Of a DNA stretch of 64,000 bases, positions 26,771 to 34,363 are shown piece after piece. Made by a program: the position numbers and the translations under genes. Below the pieces are notes generated by a model, which did no database searches, was not told the DNA's origin, and saw only the letters and a program-made list of their open reading frames with translations. Origin of the DNA: Hamadaea flava (lineage in GTDB: Bacteria > Actinomycetota > Actinomycetes > Mycobacteriales > Micromonosporaceae). The stretch is taken from contig NZ_JAMZDZ010000001.1 in assembly GCF_024172085.1 (NCBI RefSeq), positions 6,200,001 to 6,264,000 on the forward strand, in the 5' to 3' direction. Numbering within the stretch: position 1 is the stretch's first letter; every line of letters begins with the position of its first letter.

Positions 26771-27287
26771 CACGAACCCGCCCCTTCCACGGGATTCATG
26801 GGACTGAAGAGCCCGGAGCAGCTGATCTTGGCGGACTGTGTGCTGGTATCGGGGCCCGATCGCCTCAGGAGGCCGGCTTTACGAGTGGATCGAACGGCAT
26901 CATGTCGCCTGCGCGCCTCAACCAAGCTGGCGTCACGCCGACGAACTCCTCCTTTGACTGGCGACCGGACCGCTAAAGCGACGGTGGTCCCTGTTGCTGA
27001 TTCGCCGCGAGCTCCACATTCGTCCCCGACAGGCTGCTGGACATGCCGGTCTCCAGGAAGACGTCGATGGCTGCCGTTGGTCACATGTGGCGGGCCATGT
27101 CCCCGTCCTGCGTCCGCGGGATGGCCATGCCAACCTTCTTCGCGCAGAAGTCGATGACCGCATCGAGGCTGGAGACGCAGGATTACCAGCTCCGTACACA
27201 CGGTAACCTTGATCGAATTCGAGACCATCGACCCGACCTCCTTGGCCTCTTGATAGTTCACCAAATAAACCGACGCCTATATAGATG
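26771..27287. other. Leader region with decayed or tiny genes upstream of the GntR operon
   Basis: On the minus strand, the stretch holds the decayed gene at 26973-27228 and a possible 23-codon reading frame at 26865-26936 (start GTG, AAAGGAGGAG upstream, product about MTPAWLRRAGDMMPFDPLVK). Both are weak. No plus-strand gene is supported before the GntR start. Confidence 0.3.
26973..27228 (-). pseudogene. Probable frameshifted small gene
   Basis: AAGGAGG precedes ATG 27228 (MVSNSIKVTVCTELV). After about 15 codons the coding signal moves to another frame, which reads SSLDAVIDFCAKKVGMAIP then RTQDGDMARHM. In that frame nearly every third position is G or C. It meets a TGA, and then continues AIDVFLETGMSSSLSGTNVE to the TAG at 26973. 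One frameshift and one stop would have to be repaired. Two separate tiny genes are the alternative. Confidence 0.4.
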
Positions 27288-27382
27288 TAAGACATCTTAC
27301 GAGCCCCATGAAGCCCTGGCAAGATGTCTTACATGCCGAGGTGCGCTAGTCGCCTAGCGCACGTACGCTGGAGTTGTCTTAC
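27288..27382 (+). promoter_or_regulatory. GntR operator cluster
   Basis: The palindrome TAAGACATCTTA is at 27288-27299, CAAGATGTCTTA at 27320-27331, and a half site TTGTCTTAC at 27374-27382, all just upstream of the GntR gene. GntR/UTRA repressors bind such sites and usually repress their own operon, so autoregulation is likely. Confidence 0.7.
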
Positions 27383-27402
27383 GTCGTACAAGCAGGTGAG
27401 CA

Positions 27403-28182
27403 GTGGTGTCGGTGATCGAACCGTCCAAGTCGCAATACGTCCAGATCGCCGAACTTCTTCAGCGGCGTATCGACGACGGCACGTATCCGCCTGGTTCTGT
27501 CCTGCCGAGCGAGCCCGATCTCGCGAATGAACTGAACGTCTCGCGAGTGACCGTCAACAAGGCGGTAACCCTGCTCAGGGCCAGTGGCGCGGTGAAGGTG
27601 CGGCGTGGAGCGGGCACCTTCGTTCGCAGCCTGCCGAAGATCCCCCGTGATGCGGTGGCCCGCTTCGCGGCGCGAGGCCAGGGCACCGGAGCCGGTCAGG
27701 TCGAGATCACGAAGCTCAACCTGCAATCACGTACGGCCTACCTGCACATCGGCGAGGTGACGGCACCGCCGGAGGTAGACCGGCTTCTCCAGCTCAACGG
27801 CCGGCCCGCGCTCGTTCGCAGCCGGGTCCTGTTCGCCAACGAGGAGCCGACGCAGCTCGCCGACTCGTACTACCCGTGGGCGCTCGTCAAGAACAGCAAC
27901 CTGACCGAGCCGGACGTCGGAAAAGGCGGCTCGTACGGACGCCTCGCAGACCTGGGACACGGACCCGTCCGGTTCACCGAGGACATCAACGTCCGCATGC
28001 CCACAGACGACGAACGCCGGAGGCTGGAGATCGAGCCGACGCTGCCCGTCTTCGAGATCACGCATGTCGCGTACGCCGAAGGCGATCAACCGGTCAGCGT
28101 GACGATCCACGTCATGCCCGGCCACCTCTGGACTCTGCGCTACGGCTGGAACGACATGGCCGGCGAAGGCGCGCAAGGATGA
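27403..28182 (+). CDS. GntR-family regulator with UTRA domain
   Basis: 259 residues. The N-terminal winged helix YVQIAELLQRRIDDGTYPPGSVLPSEPDLANELNVSRVTVNKAVTLLRASGAV is typical GntR; the rest (LNGRPALVRSRVLFANEEPTQLADSYYPW to VTIHVMPGHLW) is a UTRA ligand domain. Proteins of this type control integrative elements (the KorSA class) as well as metabolism. It starts with GTG GTG behind AGGTGAG and overlaps the next gene by four bases, leading a three-gene operon. Confidence 0.92.
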   Translation: MVSVIEPSKSQYVQIAELLQRRIDDGTYPPGSVLPSEPDLANELNVSRVTVNKAVTLLRASGAVKVRRGAGTFVRSLPKIPRDAVARFAARGQGTGAGQVEITKLNLQSRTAYLHIGEVTAPPEVDRLLQLNGRPALVRSRVLFANEEPTQLADSYYPWALVKNSNLTEPDVGKGGSYGRLADLGHGPVRFTEDINVRMPTDDERRRLEIEPTLPVFEITHVAYAEGDQPVSVTIHVMPGHLWTLRYGWNDMAGEGAQG

Positions 28183-29003
28183 TCGAGGTCAGATCCGCCA
28201 CGGCTGCTGCTCCTGGTCGCCCGGAGAATGAGGATGCCGTCTTCCAAGTCGGGAACCTGGTCGGAGTTCTCGATGGCGTCACGCAAGCTGATGGGGTCGA
28301 CTCCGGATGCATCCATGGAGCAGCTTGGTACGTGCGCCGTCTTGCTAGGCGGCTCGCCGAGCAGCACAGCGCCGACCCCGCCAAGCCGTTGAAGGAGATC
28401 CTGGCTGAGGCCATCTCGGCGGTGCGTGACGACCACCCTGACTGCGACCTCACCGCACCGACCACGCCGGCCGCGACCGTCTGCCTTGTGCGAGTCGACG
28501 CGGGTCGCTTCGACTATCTGGTCTTGTGCGACGTGACCCTGGTGCTGGAAGTCGAGGGTGAGGTCCAGGCCATCACCGACGACCGCTTTGAGCAGATCAT
28601 TACCCGGCTGCGCCGGGCGCCCGCCGACTCAGATGACGCGTTCGCGGCCAACCGCGGCTACACCCCGGGTAAGTGGGACTTCACCAACCGCGACGGCGGT
28701 TACTGGATCGCTGCCGCTGAACCCGCCGCTGCCGCGCACGCGATCACCGGAAGCCTGCCAGCGCACGGTGATGGAAGCCCTAGCCGGATCGCGCTCCTGA
28801 CGGACGGAGCCGCCTGCGCCGTCGACTCGCTCGGCATCTTGACCTGGCCAGCCTTGTTGAAGGTCCTCAGCGACGAAGGGCCGAGCGAACTCATCCGTCA
28901 GGTACGCGAGGCGGAGCGCCGCCGCAATGCCGCCGGCCGCGTCGTGGGTAAGCCACACGACGATGCGACCGCAGCCGTTCTGGTCATCACGGAGGAACCA
29001 TGA
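28179..29003 (+). CDS. PP2C-like phosphatase domain protein
   Basis: 274 residues from ATG 28179 (ATGA overlap with the GntR gene). NEDAVFQVGNLVGVLDGVTQADG, IALLTDGA and the C-terminal KPHDDATAAVLVI follow the order of PP2C motifs: Asp-Gly, Thr-Asp-Gly and Asp-Asp-Ala-Thr. PP2C enzymes remove phosphate from Ser/Thr using two metal ions. The protein target is unknown. It ends with an ATGA overlap into the NUDIX gene, so the three genes are tightly coupled. Confidence 0.75.
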   Translation: MIEVRSATAAAPGRPENEDAVFQVGNLVGVLDGVTQADGVDSGCIHGAAWYVRRLARRLAEQHSADPAKPLKEILAEAISAVRDDHPDCDLTAPTTPAATVCLVRVDAGRFDYLVLCDVTLVLEVEGEVQAITDDRFEQIITRLRRAPADSDDAFAANRGYTPGKWDFTNRDGGYWIAAAEPAAAAHAITGSLPAHGDGSPSRIALLTDGAACAVDSLGILTWPALLKVLSDEGPSELIRQVREAERRRNAAGRVVGKPHDDATAAVLVITEEP

Positions 29004-29425
29004 CCCTGCCCCGCCACTCCGTCAGCGTCACTGGAGTCGTCGTAGACGATCAGGACCGTGTTCTCGTCATCCAGCGGCGCGACAACGGCCGATGGGAACT
29101 GCCAGGCGGAGTTCTGGAGCTGGACGAGTCCATCCCGGACGGCATGAAGCGCGAAGTCCTGGAGGAGACGGGCGTCCACGTCGAACCTGTACGCCTCACT
29201 GGCGTCTACAAGAACATTAAGGTCGGCGTCGTCGCCCTGGTGTTTCTCGCTCGCTACGTCTCCGGCACGCCGATCACCACAGACGAGTCGCAGGCCGTCG
29301 AATGGTGGACCGTCGATGATGTCCGAGCCAGGATGCCGGAAGTCTACGCCGTCAGAGCGCTCGATGCGCTTCAGGCCACTAGTCCCGCCGTCCGAATCCA
29401 TGATGGAGTGACGCTAATCGGTTAG
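29000..29425 (+). CDS. NUDIX hydrolase
   Basis: 141 residues. The Nudix box GGVLELDESIPDGMKREVLEETG (about residues 37-59) is intact: G-x5-E-x7-REVLEETG. It is the last gene of the GntR-PP2C-NUDIX operon. Substrate unknown. Its Nudix box and flanking strands (VLVIQRRDNGRWELPGG) resemble those of the NUDIX protein at 224-694 (ILLIQRTDNGLWALPGG), so the two may be distant paralogues. Confidence 0.9.
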   Translation: MTLPRHSVSVTGVVVDDQDRVLVIQRRDNGRWELPGGVLELDESIPDGMKREVLEETGVHVEPVRLTGVYKNIKVGVVALVFLARYVSGTPITTDESQAVEWWTVDDVRARMPEVYAVRALDALQATSPAVRIHDGVTLIG

Positions 29426-29523
29426 AGCTACATCGTCCGGTCACTCAGAACGATGCTTACGGGCCGATCCTCTGTGATCGCCCGTGACATACTCATGGCG
29501 CTCCGTCACATCCCTCTACGCTG

Positions 29524-30753
29524 ATGGTGGTGGCCGTGCCCGAAGCAGACGACTTGGACGTAGTTGATCAGCTTGCAGATGCGATCGACGAGCCCGAGGA
29601 GGATTCGTCCAGCCCCTTCTTCGTCAGCAAGAAGGCAGCCGCAGTTCTCAAGCACGAGATCTTGCGTCAGTACGTGACGCCATTTGTGAGTAAGATCGGA
29701 CTATACGCTAAGGATCGTAGGGTCGTATTCCTCGATGGGTATGCAGGTCCGGGAACCTATTCGGACGGCACTCCGGGCTCTCCTGCCCTCATTCTCGGAT
29801 CTGCTCAATCGGTGGCGGCGTTTCGCACGCTCGAATGCTACTTTGTGGAGCGTAGTCGGCAGGATTATCTGCGGCTGAGGGCGCTCGTGGAGCAACTGTC
29901 GGCGACTGGAATCGTGGCCGAAGCACTGAAGGGGCGCGTCGAGAGCCACCTTGATTACGTACTGGAGAAGGCTAAGGGCGCGCCGCTGCTAGCCTTTCTG
30001 GATCCGTTCGGCCTCGGAATCAGCTTCGAGGACCTTACCCAGAAGATATTTGGCCCTGCGCGGCCCCATGTCGCAGGTGGCACCGAGGTCCTCCTGAACT
30101 TCTCTTCGAACGCCGTTCGACGGATCGGCGGGCTGCTCCTGACGGAAAAGGCAGTGAAAAATCGCGATGTCACGCTCGCTCGAATGGACGAGGTATGCGG
30201 CGGTGATTGGTGGCGGGCGGTCTTCCTTGCTGCGCCCGACAATGCATCGGCGGTCGAGGCAATAGCGAATGGATACGCCGACCGAGTATGCAGGCAGGTC
30301 GGTGCCGTTGCATGGACAGTTGCCGTTCGAAACCGTAGGCATCACCAGCCGATCTATCACCTTGTGTTCTTCACACGGCACTGGGACGGCGTCTGGCTAT
30401 TCGGCGAGGCAAACTCCATTGCCCAGGCGGCTTGGCGACGTGAATGCGCGCCGCCGCATGTTCCGGACGACAACGCACTTTTCGATCTCGGTGATCCCTT
30501 CGACGCCGAAGAGGCGACACGGGAGGAGAGCTGGGTAATTGAGGTCATGGCAAATATTCAAAGACTTCTTGCCGAGATTGGTGCGTTCCAGCTACAAAGC
30601 TTCCACGCTGCTGTGCTTGGGAGCGCCATCGATCATGCACGCAAAAAGCACATCCGGGAGGCGGTTAAGCGTCTGTACAAGGCGGGCGCGACTGGATGTG
30701 ATGGCAAGGGAGACGTCGAGAAATTTGTGCTTACACCCTCGACTGCCGCCTAG
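29524..30753 (+). CDS. tcmP: Three-Cys-motif partner protein TcmP
   Basis: 409 residues. After an acidic N-terminus, SPFFVSKKAAAVLKHEILRQYVTPFVSKIG leads into VVFLDGYAGPGTYSDGTPGSP, a methyltransferase-like glycine loop, then LLAFLDPFGLG. This is the TcmP family, named for its constant neighbour, the three-Cys-motif protein, which lies next to it here. Codon use is less G/C-rich than in the surrounding chromosome, a sign of transfer. The pair converges and overlaps by four bases. Function of the family is not established. Confidence 0.88.
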   Translation: MVVAVPEADDLDVVDQLADAIDEPEEDSSSPFFVSKKAAAVLKHEILRQYVTPFVSKIGLYAKDRRVVFLDGYAGPGTYSDGTPGSPALILGSAQSVAAFRTLECYFVERSRQDYLRLRALVEQLSATGIVAEALKGRVESHLDYVLEKAKGAPLLAFLDPFGLGISFEDLTQKIFGPARPHVAGGTEVLLNFSSNAVRRIGGLLLTEKAVKNRDVTLARMDEVCGGDWWRAVFLAAPDNASAVEAIANGYADRVCRQVGAVAWTVAVRNRRHHQPIYHLVFFTRHWDGVWLFGEANSIAQAAWRRECAPPHVPDDNALFDLGDPFDAEEATREESWVIEVMANIQRLLAEIGAFQLQSFHAAVLGSAIDHARKKHIREAVKRLYKAGATGCDGKGDVEKFVLTPSTAA

Positions 30754-31514
30754 ACTCGTAAGAGTTCGTGCCCGACATATGTGTCAGGCATCTCGTCCCA
30801 GACTTGTCCGTCTAGGACGCGGCCACCTGACTTCGGGGTTGGTCCACCCCACTGCTTGAAGAAGAAGGGAACGTTGCTGCGTACGCAGACGTCTCGCAGC
30901 TGGCGAATTGCGGCCGCATCGACGGCCCGATACTGAGGCCCGCTCTCGCCGCCGGCTATGACCCAGTCGATATTCCGTAGGTGTAGATCCGGCAGTGCTC
31001 CCAGGAGCGGCTCACAGGAAAGAAATCGAACTGCTGCGGGAACGTCTCGCAAATGATCCGCTCTGTTAACGACCTTATTGTTCTCGATGGAGACGCCGAC
31101 CCATACATTCGCTGGCCAGTCAATCAATCCCGCTAGTCGCCGAAGGCGTAGGGAGCGCTTGGTCAGTATCTGATAGGTGTGCTGTGGAGTTTCACGCATC
31201 GTATCGAAGACGTCGGCGATGAACGAGAGTGGAACCTTCGCGTGGAAGAGGTCGCTCATGGAGTTAACGAACACCAGGCGAGGCCGTTTCCATCGACGTG
31301 GCAAAGCGAGCGAGTCATGATGCAGCGTCACGCCAAATCCGGGGCCCGACGTCCGCGGGTCGCCGTCGTTCTGGTACCTGGGCTGACCCATAGCCTTCAG
31401 TCGTTTTGCCAAGGTCAGGGCGTAGCAGTTGTCGCATCCAGCCGACACACGATCGCATCCAGTTGACGGATTCCACGTGGCCTCGGTCCATTCGATCTGG
31501 CTGCGATCTCCCAT
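30750..31514 (-). CDS. Three-Cys-motif protein, phage Gp37/Gp68 family (DUF5131)
   Basis: 254 residues from ATG 31514 behind GGAAGGATACC. IEWTEATWNPSTGCDRVSAG followed by CDNCYA gives C-x6-C-x2-C, the family's three-cysteine site that may hold an Fe-S cluster. VFVNSMSDLFH, YQILTKRS, VWVGVSIEN, LSCEPLLG and WVIAGGESG follow in the usual order. The pattern recalls radical SAM enzymes, although the cysteine spacing differs from the canonical one. It converges with tcmP. Confidence 0.92.
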   Translation of the reverse strand: MGDRSQIEWTEATWNPSTGCDRVSAGCDNCYALTLAKRLKAMGQPRYQNDGDPRTSGPGFGVTLHHDSLALPRRWKRPRLVFVNSMSDLFHAKVPLSFIADVFDTMRETPQHTYQILTKRSLRLRRLAGLIDWPANVWVGVSIENNKVVNRADHLRDVPAAVRFLSCEPLLGALPDLHLRNIDWVIAGGESGPQYRAVDAAAIRQLRDVCVRSNVPFFFKQWGGPTPKSGGRVLDGQVWDEMPDTYVGHELLRV

Positions 31515-31561
31515 GGTCGTATCCTTCCGCGGACCTGTCGGAAAAGCAGGAACTGTAGGGC

Positions 31562-31954
31562 GTGTCAACCACAGTTTTAGTCAGGCTAACCTACCCTTGC
31601 GGGTTTGTCGAACGTTCGTTCGATGATAAGTGGGAAGTCTGTGGATCATGCGGGCATCGCACGCTAACAATATTCCTGGATGGACAGCCTCGTCGGGCTG
31701 AGCGGTCAGAATCTCTTCGGCCAGCCGACGAGTTGCCCTGCGCGAATTCTCCCTGGGAAGGTCAACGGCAGTCGAACGCTCGTGACGCAGCACGTTCGAT
31801 GGACTTGATTGCCGAATTCTTCTCTACAGGATCAAGGCGGCCCGCAAGCGGCCCGCAAGCGGGCCGCGCCGTGCCGCTTTCGCCGCCGCGGCTATACCTT
31901 CGGCCCGCCGCGCGGCGGCGGCCGGCGCACAGTTGGCGACGTCCGGCATCCTGA
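31562..31954 (+). CDS. Possible small cysteine-containing protein, 3' part doubtful
   Basis: The GTG at 31562 opens a frame whose first 85 residues look coding (LTYPCGFVERSFDDKWEVCGSCGHRTLTIFLDGQ, a C-x-n-CxxC pattern, then ARSMDLIAEFF). Beyond about 31830 it runs into GC-rich repeat-like DNA. It is divergent from the DUF5131 gene with 47 bases between the starts. It could be a real gene with a degenerate end. Confidence 0.35.
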   Translation: MSTTVLVRLTYPCGFVERSFDDKWEVCGSCGHRTLTIFLDGQPRRAERSESLRPADELPCANSPWEGQRQSNARDAARSMDLIAEFFSTGSRRPASGPQAGRAVPLSPPRLYLRPAARRRPAHSWRRPAS

Positions 31955-32054
31955 GGAACTACGGCATCATGTCATCGACGATGAGTGCCAGAGCGACGAC
32001 GCCAAGCCGTTCCGGTCGTCATCGGCGCGGTCGACTCGGGCTGTTGAAGACCTG
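31830..32054. other. Intergenic GC-rich DNA before palindrome copy B
   Basis: Contains several GGCCCGCAAGC and CGGCGGC runs and short inverted repeats. It shares GCCAGAGCGACG... (near 31988) with the flank of copy A near 1907, so homology between the two loci reaches beyond the palindrome. No gene is supported. Confidence 0.35.
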
Positions 32055-32283
32055 TGCCTCCGGCGGGGGCGCTCCGGCTCCAGGATGGCCGACGCGCGTA
32101 CGCGACGAGAGGTAAGGGAGTGGTTGAGCTGGGGTATGCCATCCCGCCCGCCATCGACCCAGGCTGAAGCCTTCAAGATTCCCCTGAGCGGGTCAAGGTC
32201 GTTCAGTCGTGGAGTGCTCCACCTTGACCCGCTCAGGGGAATCTTGACCACGGTGTGTGGGTCGACGGCAGACGGGATGGCAT
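32055..32283. repeat. Nested palindromic element, copy B
   Basis: The 35-bp block is at 32055-32089 (33 of 35 bases as in copy A). The outer left arm GCCATCCCGCCCGCC...GACCCA spans 32138-32162 and the inner left arm 32173-32199. The loop at 32200-32220 starts CGTTC and ends GCTCC. The inner right arm at 32221-32247 is a perfect 27-bp complement, and the outer right arm TGTGTGGGTCGACGG...GGGATGGC ends at 32281. The inner arms share only about nine bases with copy A, yet both pair perfectly. It lies just upstream of the zinc-ribbon gene in the tRNA-Gly island. Confidence 0.72.
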
Positions 32284-32346
32284 CAGGCGGGTGGCGTGCG
32301 TGCGGCTACCGCTGTACGTAACGCTCACCCCGCTTGGGAGTACTCC

Positions 32347-32979
32347 ATGGCAGGGGCCTACATCTGCGGTTACCGTGATGGAGTGTCCGCCCCACCTGCG
32401 CGCTTCGACGAGGCGGCCCAGCCCGTCCAGTACCTGCCACGTGACGGGGCACTGGTGCGCTGTCCGCGGTGCGACGGCCGTGCGGTAGTTCGGTCTTGTC
32501 GCGTGACCTGTTCGAGTTGCGGATATGTCGGGGACTCCGGCCGGTCGTATCCCGGGCCGGTGTGGATCCATGCGTCAGGCCGGTGTGGCGCCTGTGGGCG
32601 GAGGCTGACCTACCAGGCCAGCCGTTCGCGCTGGTCGGGTCAACCCCGCACGCGATGGCTGCGCTGCCCCTGCGGCAAGGCGACCCGGCTACCGCTGACG
32701 GTGCACGCGGTGACTGGCGGCCGGGAGGGGGTCGACCCGTGTTCGGGTCTGCCCTTGTGGCTGGCGGTGCCGTTTCGCGGTCGGGTGCTGTGGGCGATCA
32801 ACGCCGACCACCTGACCTTCCTGGAGAACTACGTCGCCGCAGACCTTCGTGAGACCGCCCCCGGCAACAGCAGGTTGGCCAGCCGGATTCCGGCCTGGAT
32901 CAAGTCGGCCAAGAACCGCGACGACATTCTGCGAGCACTCGCCCGCCTGCGGGCAAGGCTGGACGATCCGCAGCAGTGA
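32347..32979 (+). CDS. Conserved zinc-ribbon protein
   Basis: 210 residues from ATG 32347. Two zinc ribbons are visible: CPRCDG with CSSCG (about residues 38-60), and CGACGRR with CPCG (about 80-110). The C-terminal half, LWAINADHLTFLENYVAADLRE with SRLASRIPAWIKSAKNRDDILRALARLRARL, matches a widespread bacterial family of unknown function with N-terminal ribbons and a C-terminal helical domain. It is carried by the island, downstream of palindrome B. Confidence 0.75.
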   Translation: MAGAYICGYRDGVSAPPARFDEAAQPVQYLPRDGALVRCPRCDGRAVVRSCRVTCSSCGYVGDSGRSYPGPVWIHASGRCGACGRRLTYQASRSRWSGQPRTRWLRCPCGKATRLPLTVHAVTGGREGVDPCSGLPLWLAVPFRGRVLWAINADHLTFLENYVAADLRETAPGNSRLASRIPAWIKSAKNRDDILRALARLRARLDDPQQ

Positions 32980-32995
32980 CCCGCGGGGGTCGGCA

Positions 32996-33376
32996 ATGCT
33001 CCCGTGGCAGCATGTCGTCGTGATCGTGCCGCTGATTCCCGATACGGCCGCCTGGGACTGGGATATCCTCTCGTACAACGGGGCAACTCTCGTCCTGGCC
33101 GCCGCGCCCGACCTGACATACGGCCATCACTTCGAAGTGGCGTTCACGGATCTGAGCTATTTGGCGCTGCCCGCCAGTTTCGACAATCCCGAGTTCCGTG
33201 AGCCCACCGCCGAGGAGACGGCATACGTCGCGCGGTGTATCGGCGAGCAACCGAGGGTGCTCGTGGCTTTTGATATCGACGCGATGTCGGGCGGTGGCAA
33301 GGTGTCGTGTCTTGTGGCGGCGGACGCTTGCGAGGTCCGTGAAGGGTTCGTTCCGCGCGGAGGCGTGGGCCATTAG
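32996..33376 (+). CDS. Hypothetical protein at the right end of the island
   Basis: 126 residues from ATG 32996, 16 bases after the zinc-ribbon gene, so probably co-transcribed. VAFTDLSYLALPASFDNPEFREPTAEETAYVARCIGEQPRVLVAFDIDAMSGGGKVSCLVAADACEV suggests a small beta-rich fold. No family recognised. GC-rich third positions support coding. Confidence 0.6.
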   Translation: MLPWQHVVVIVPLIPDTAAWDWDILSYNGATLVLAAAPDLTYGHHFEVAFTDLSYLALPASFDNPEFREPTAEETAYVARCIGEQPRVLVAFDIDAMSGGGKVSCLVAADACEVREGFVPRGGVGH

Positions 33377-33480
33377 CGGGCCATTAGGCGGTTCCGCGGA
33401 CGGTCGCCAACGGTCATGATCGGGCATATCGGCAGTGCGTCTGAGCAGACGTTTCGGGTATCACGGTCAGTTGATCGAGT

Positions 33481-33527
33481 TCTTCCAAACTGATTACGTG
33501 AGTTCGATTCTCATCGCCCGCTCCACA
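33481..33527. repeat. attR: 47-bp copy of the tRNA-Gly 3' end
   Basis: Identical to 26474-26520, so only the anticodon loop to CCA end is present and no tRNA can be made. A GAAGCCCAGGTC/GACCTGGGCTTC hairpin follows, probably the original tRNA terminator. Confidence 0.85.
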
Positions 33528-33558
33528 CATGAAGCCCAGGTCACTGACCTGGGCTTCA

Positions 33559-34239
33559 TCATGCCCAGGCCCGAGAGCCTTCGAGCTGGACGACCACCCC
33601 GGCGTCGGTGGACCGGAGGCTCAGGCAGAGCACGCGTTGATCGATGAGCCAGCCCAGCTTGCGACAGTCCGATGCGTCGTCGCCTAGGTTCCAGCCGCGC
33701 TCGACGAGGTGATCGCGAAGTCGCCGTTCGATCGCCTCGGTGGAATCGGCTCGGGTGCTGCTGATGGTGATGTTGCGATAGCAAACCGCCATCCCGCAGT
33801 CGTCGCCTTCGTCTGACGCGATCGTCAAGCCGTCGGGCAGCGGGGACAGCACGCTGGGACTGGTGTGCAGCTCCTCAGAGTCGACCATGAGGAGCATGGC
33901 CGGCGCGCATAGGCAGAACAGCCCGGCCAGGTGAAGAGCGAGGACGATGTACGCCGCCTTCGCAGTGGCGGCCGGCGTCGTCGCCTGGAACGAGCGCCGT
34001 TCTATCGAGCGGCCGATCGCGATGAGCGCGAGCGCCGCGAGCGGGTATGCGAAAAGCATGTCGGTGCCGCCGGGCAGGGGCAGTCCGCGCGCCAGTCCGA
34101 AGACGATCCCGACGGGCACGAGCACGAGCATCGCGCCCACGATGATGCCGATGAGGCGGGTCCGGGTGATCGCCGCCCAACCGAGCAGCGGCAACAGCAT
34201 CGTGACGCAGGCGATGATGACGAGGTCGGCGAGGGGCAT
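33559..34239 (-). CDS. Membrane protein with extracytoplasmic C-terminal domain
   Basis: 226 residues from ATG 34239. About four hydrophobic helices (LADLVIIACVTMLLPLLGWAA, IIVGAMLVLVPVGIVFGLA, YPLAALALIAIGR, IVLALHLAGLFCLCAPAMLL) are followed by about 110 soluble residues with four Cys. No known family. First chromosomal gene right of the island. Confidence 0.65.
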   Translation of the reverse strand: MPLADLVIIACVTMLLPLLGWAAITRTRLIGIIVGAMLVLVPVGIVFGLARGLPLPGGTDMLFAYPLAALALIAIGRSIERRSFQATTPAATAKAAYIVLALHLAGLFCLCAPAMLLMVDSEELHTSPSVLSPLPDGLTIASDEGDDCGMAVCYRNITISSTRADSTEAIERRLRDHLVERGWNLGDDASDCRKLGWLIDQRVLCLSLRSTDAGVVVQLEGSRAWA

Positions 34240-34363
34240 CGCCGCATCGTATGCAGATCCCGCGTTGTCCGGGGTCGTGTATGAATTTTGTGCATCGAAT
34301 GTAGTCGACGTCTCTAGCCTCGGTTGCTGTCCACAAGTGACCAACCTCGACAGGAGGCGTCCG

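Larger units (their letters stand above)
26474..33527. mobile_element. Genomic island integrated in the tRNA-Gly(UCC) gene
   Basis: A perfect 47-bp direct repeat of the tRNA 3' half bounds 7.05 kb. The intact tRNA with its own CCA stands at the left; the truncated tRNA end at the right is followed by a hairpin like the one after the intact gene. This is the normal result of integration by a tyrosine integrase at a tRNA 3' end. No integrase, excisionase or replication gene is visible inside, so the element is defective or mobilised in trans. Cargo is described gene by gene. Confidence 0.85.

Noticed and set aside
31967-32251. 94-codon minus-strand frame
   Set aside because: Created by palindrome copy B; the translation mirrors its arms and not a protein family.
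26474-33527. Expectation of an integrase inside the tRNA-Gly island
   Set aside because: All frames were read; none has the R-H-R-Y or serine-recombinase pattern. The element is therefore described as defective or satellite-like.
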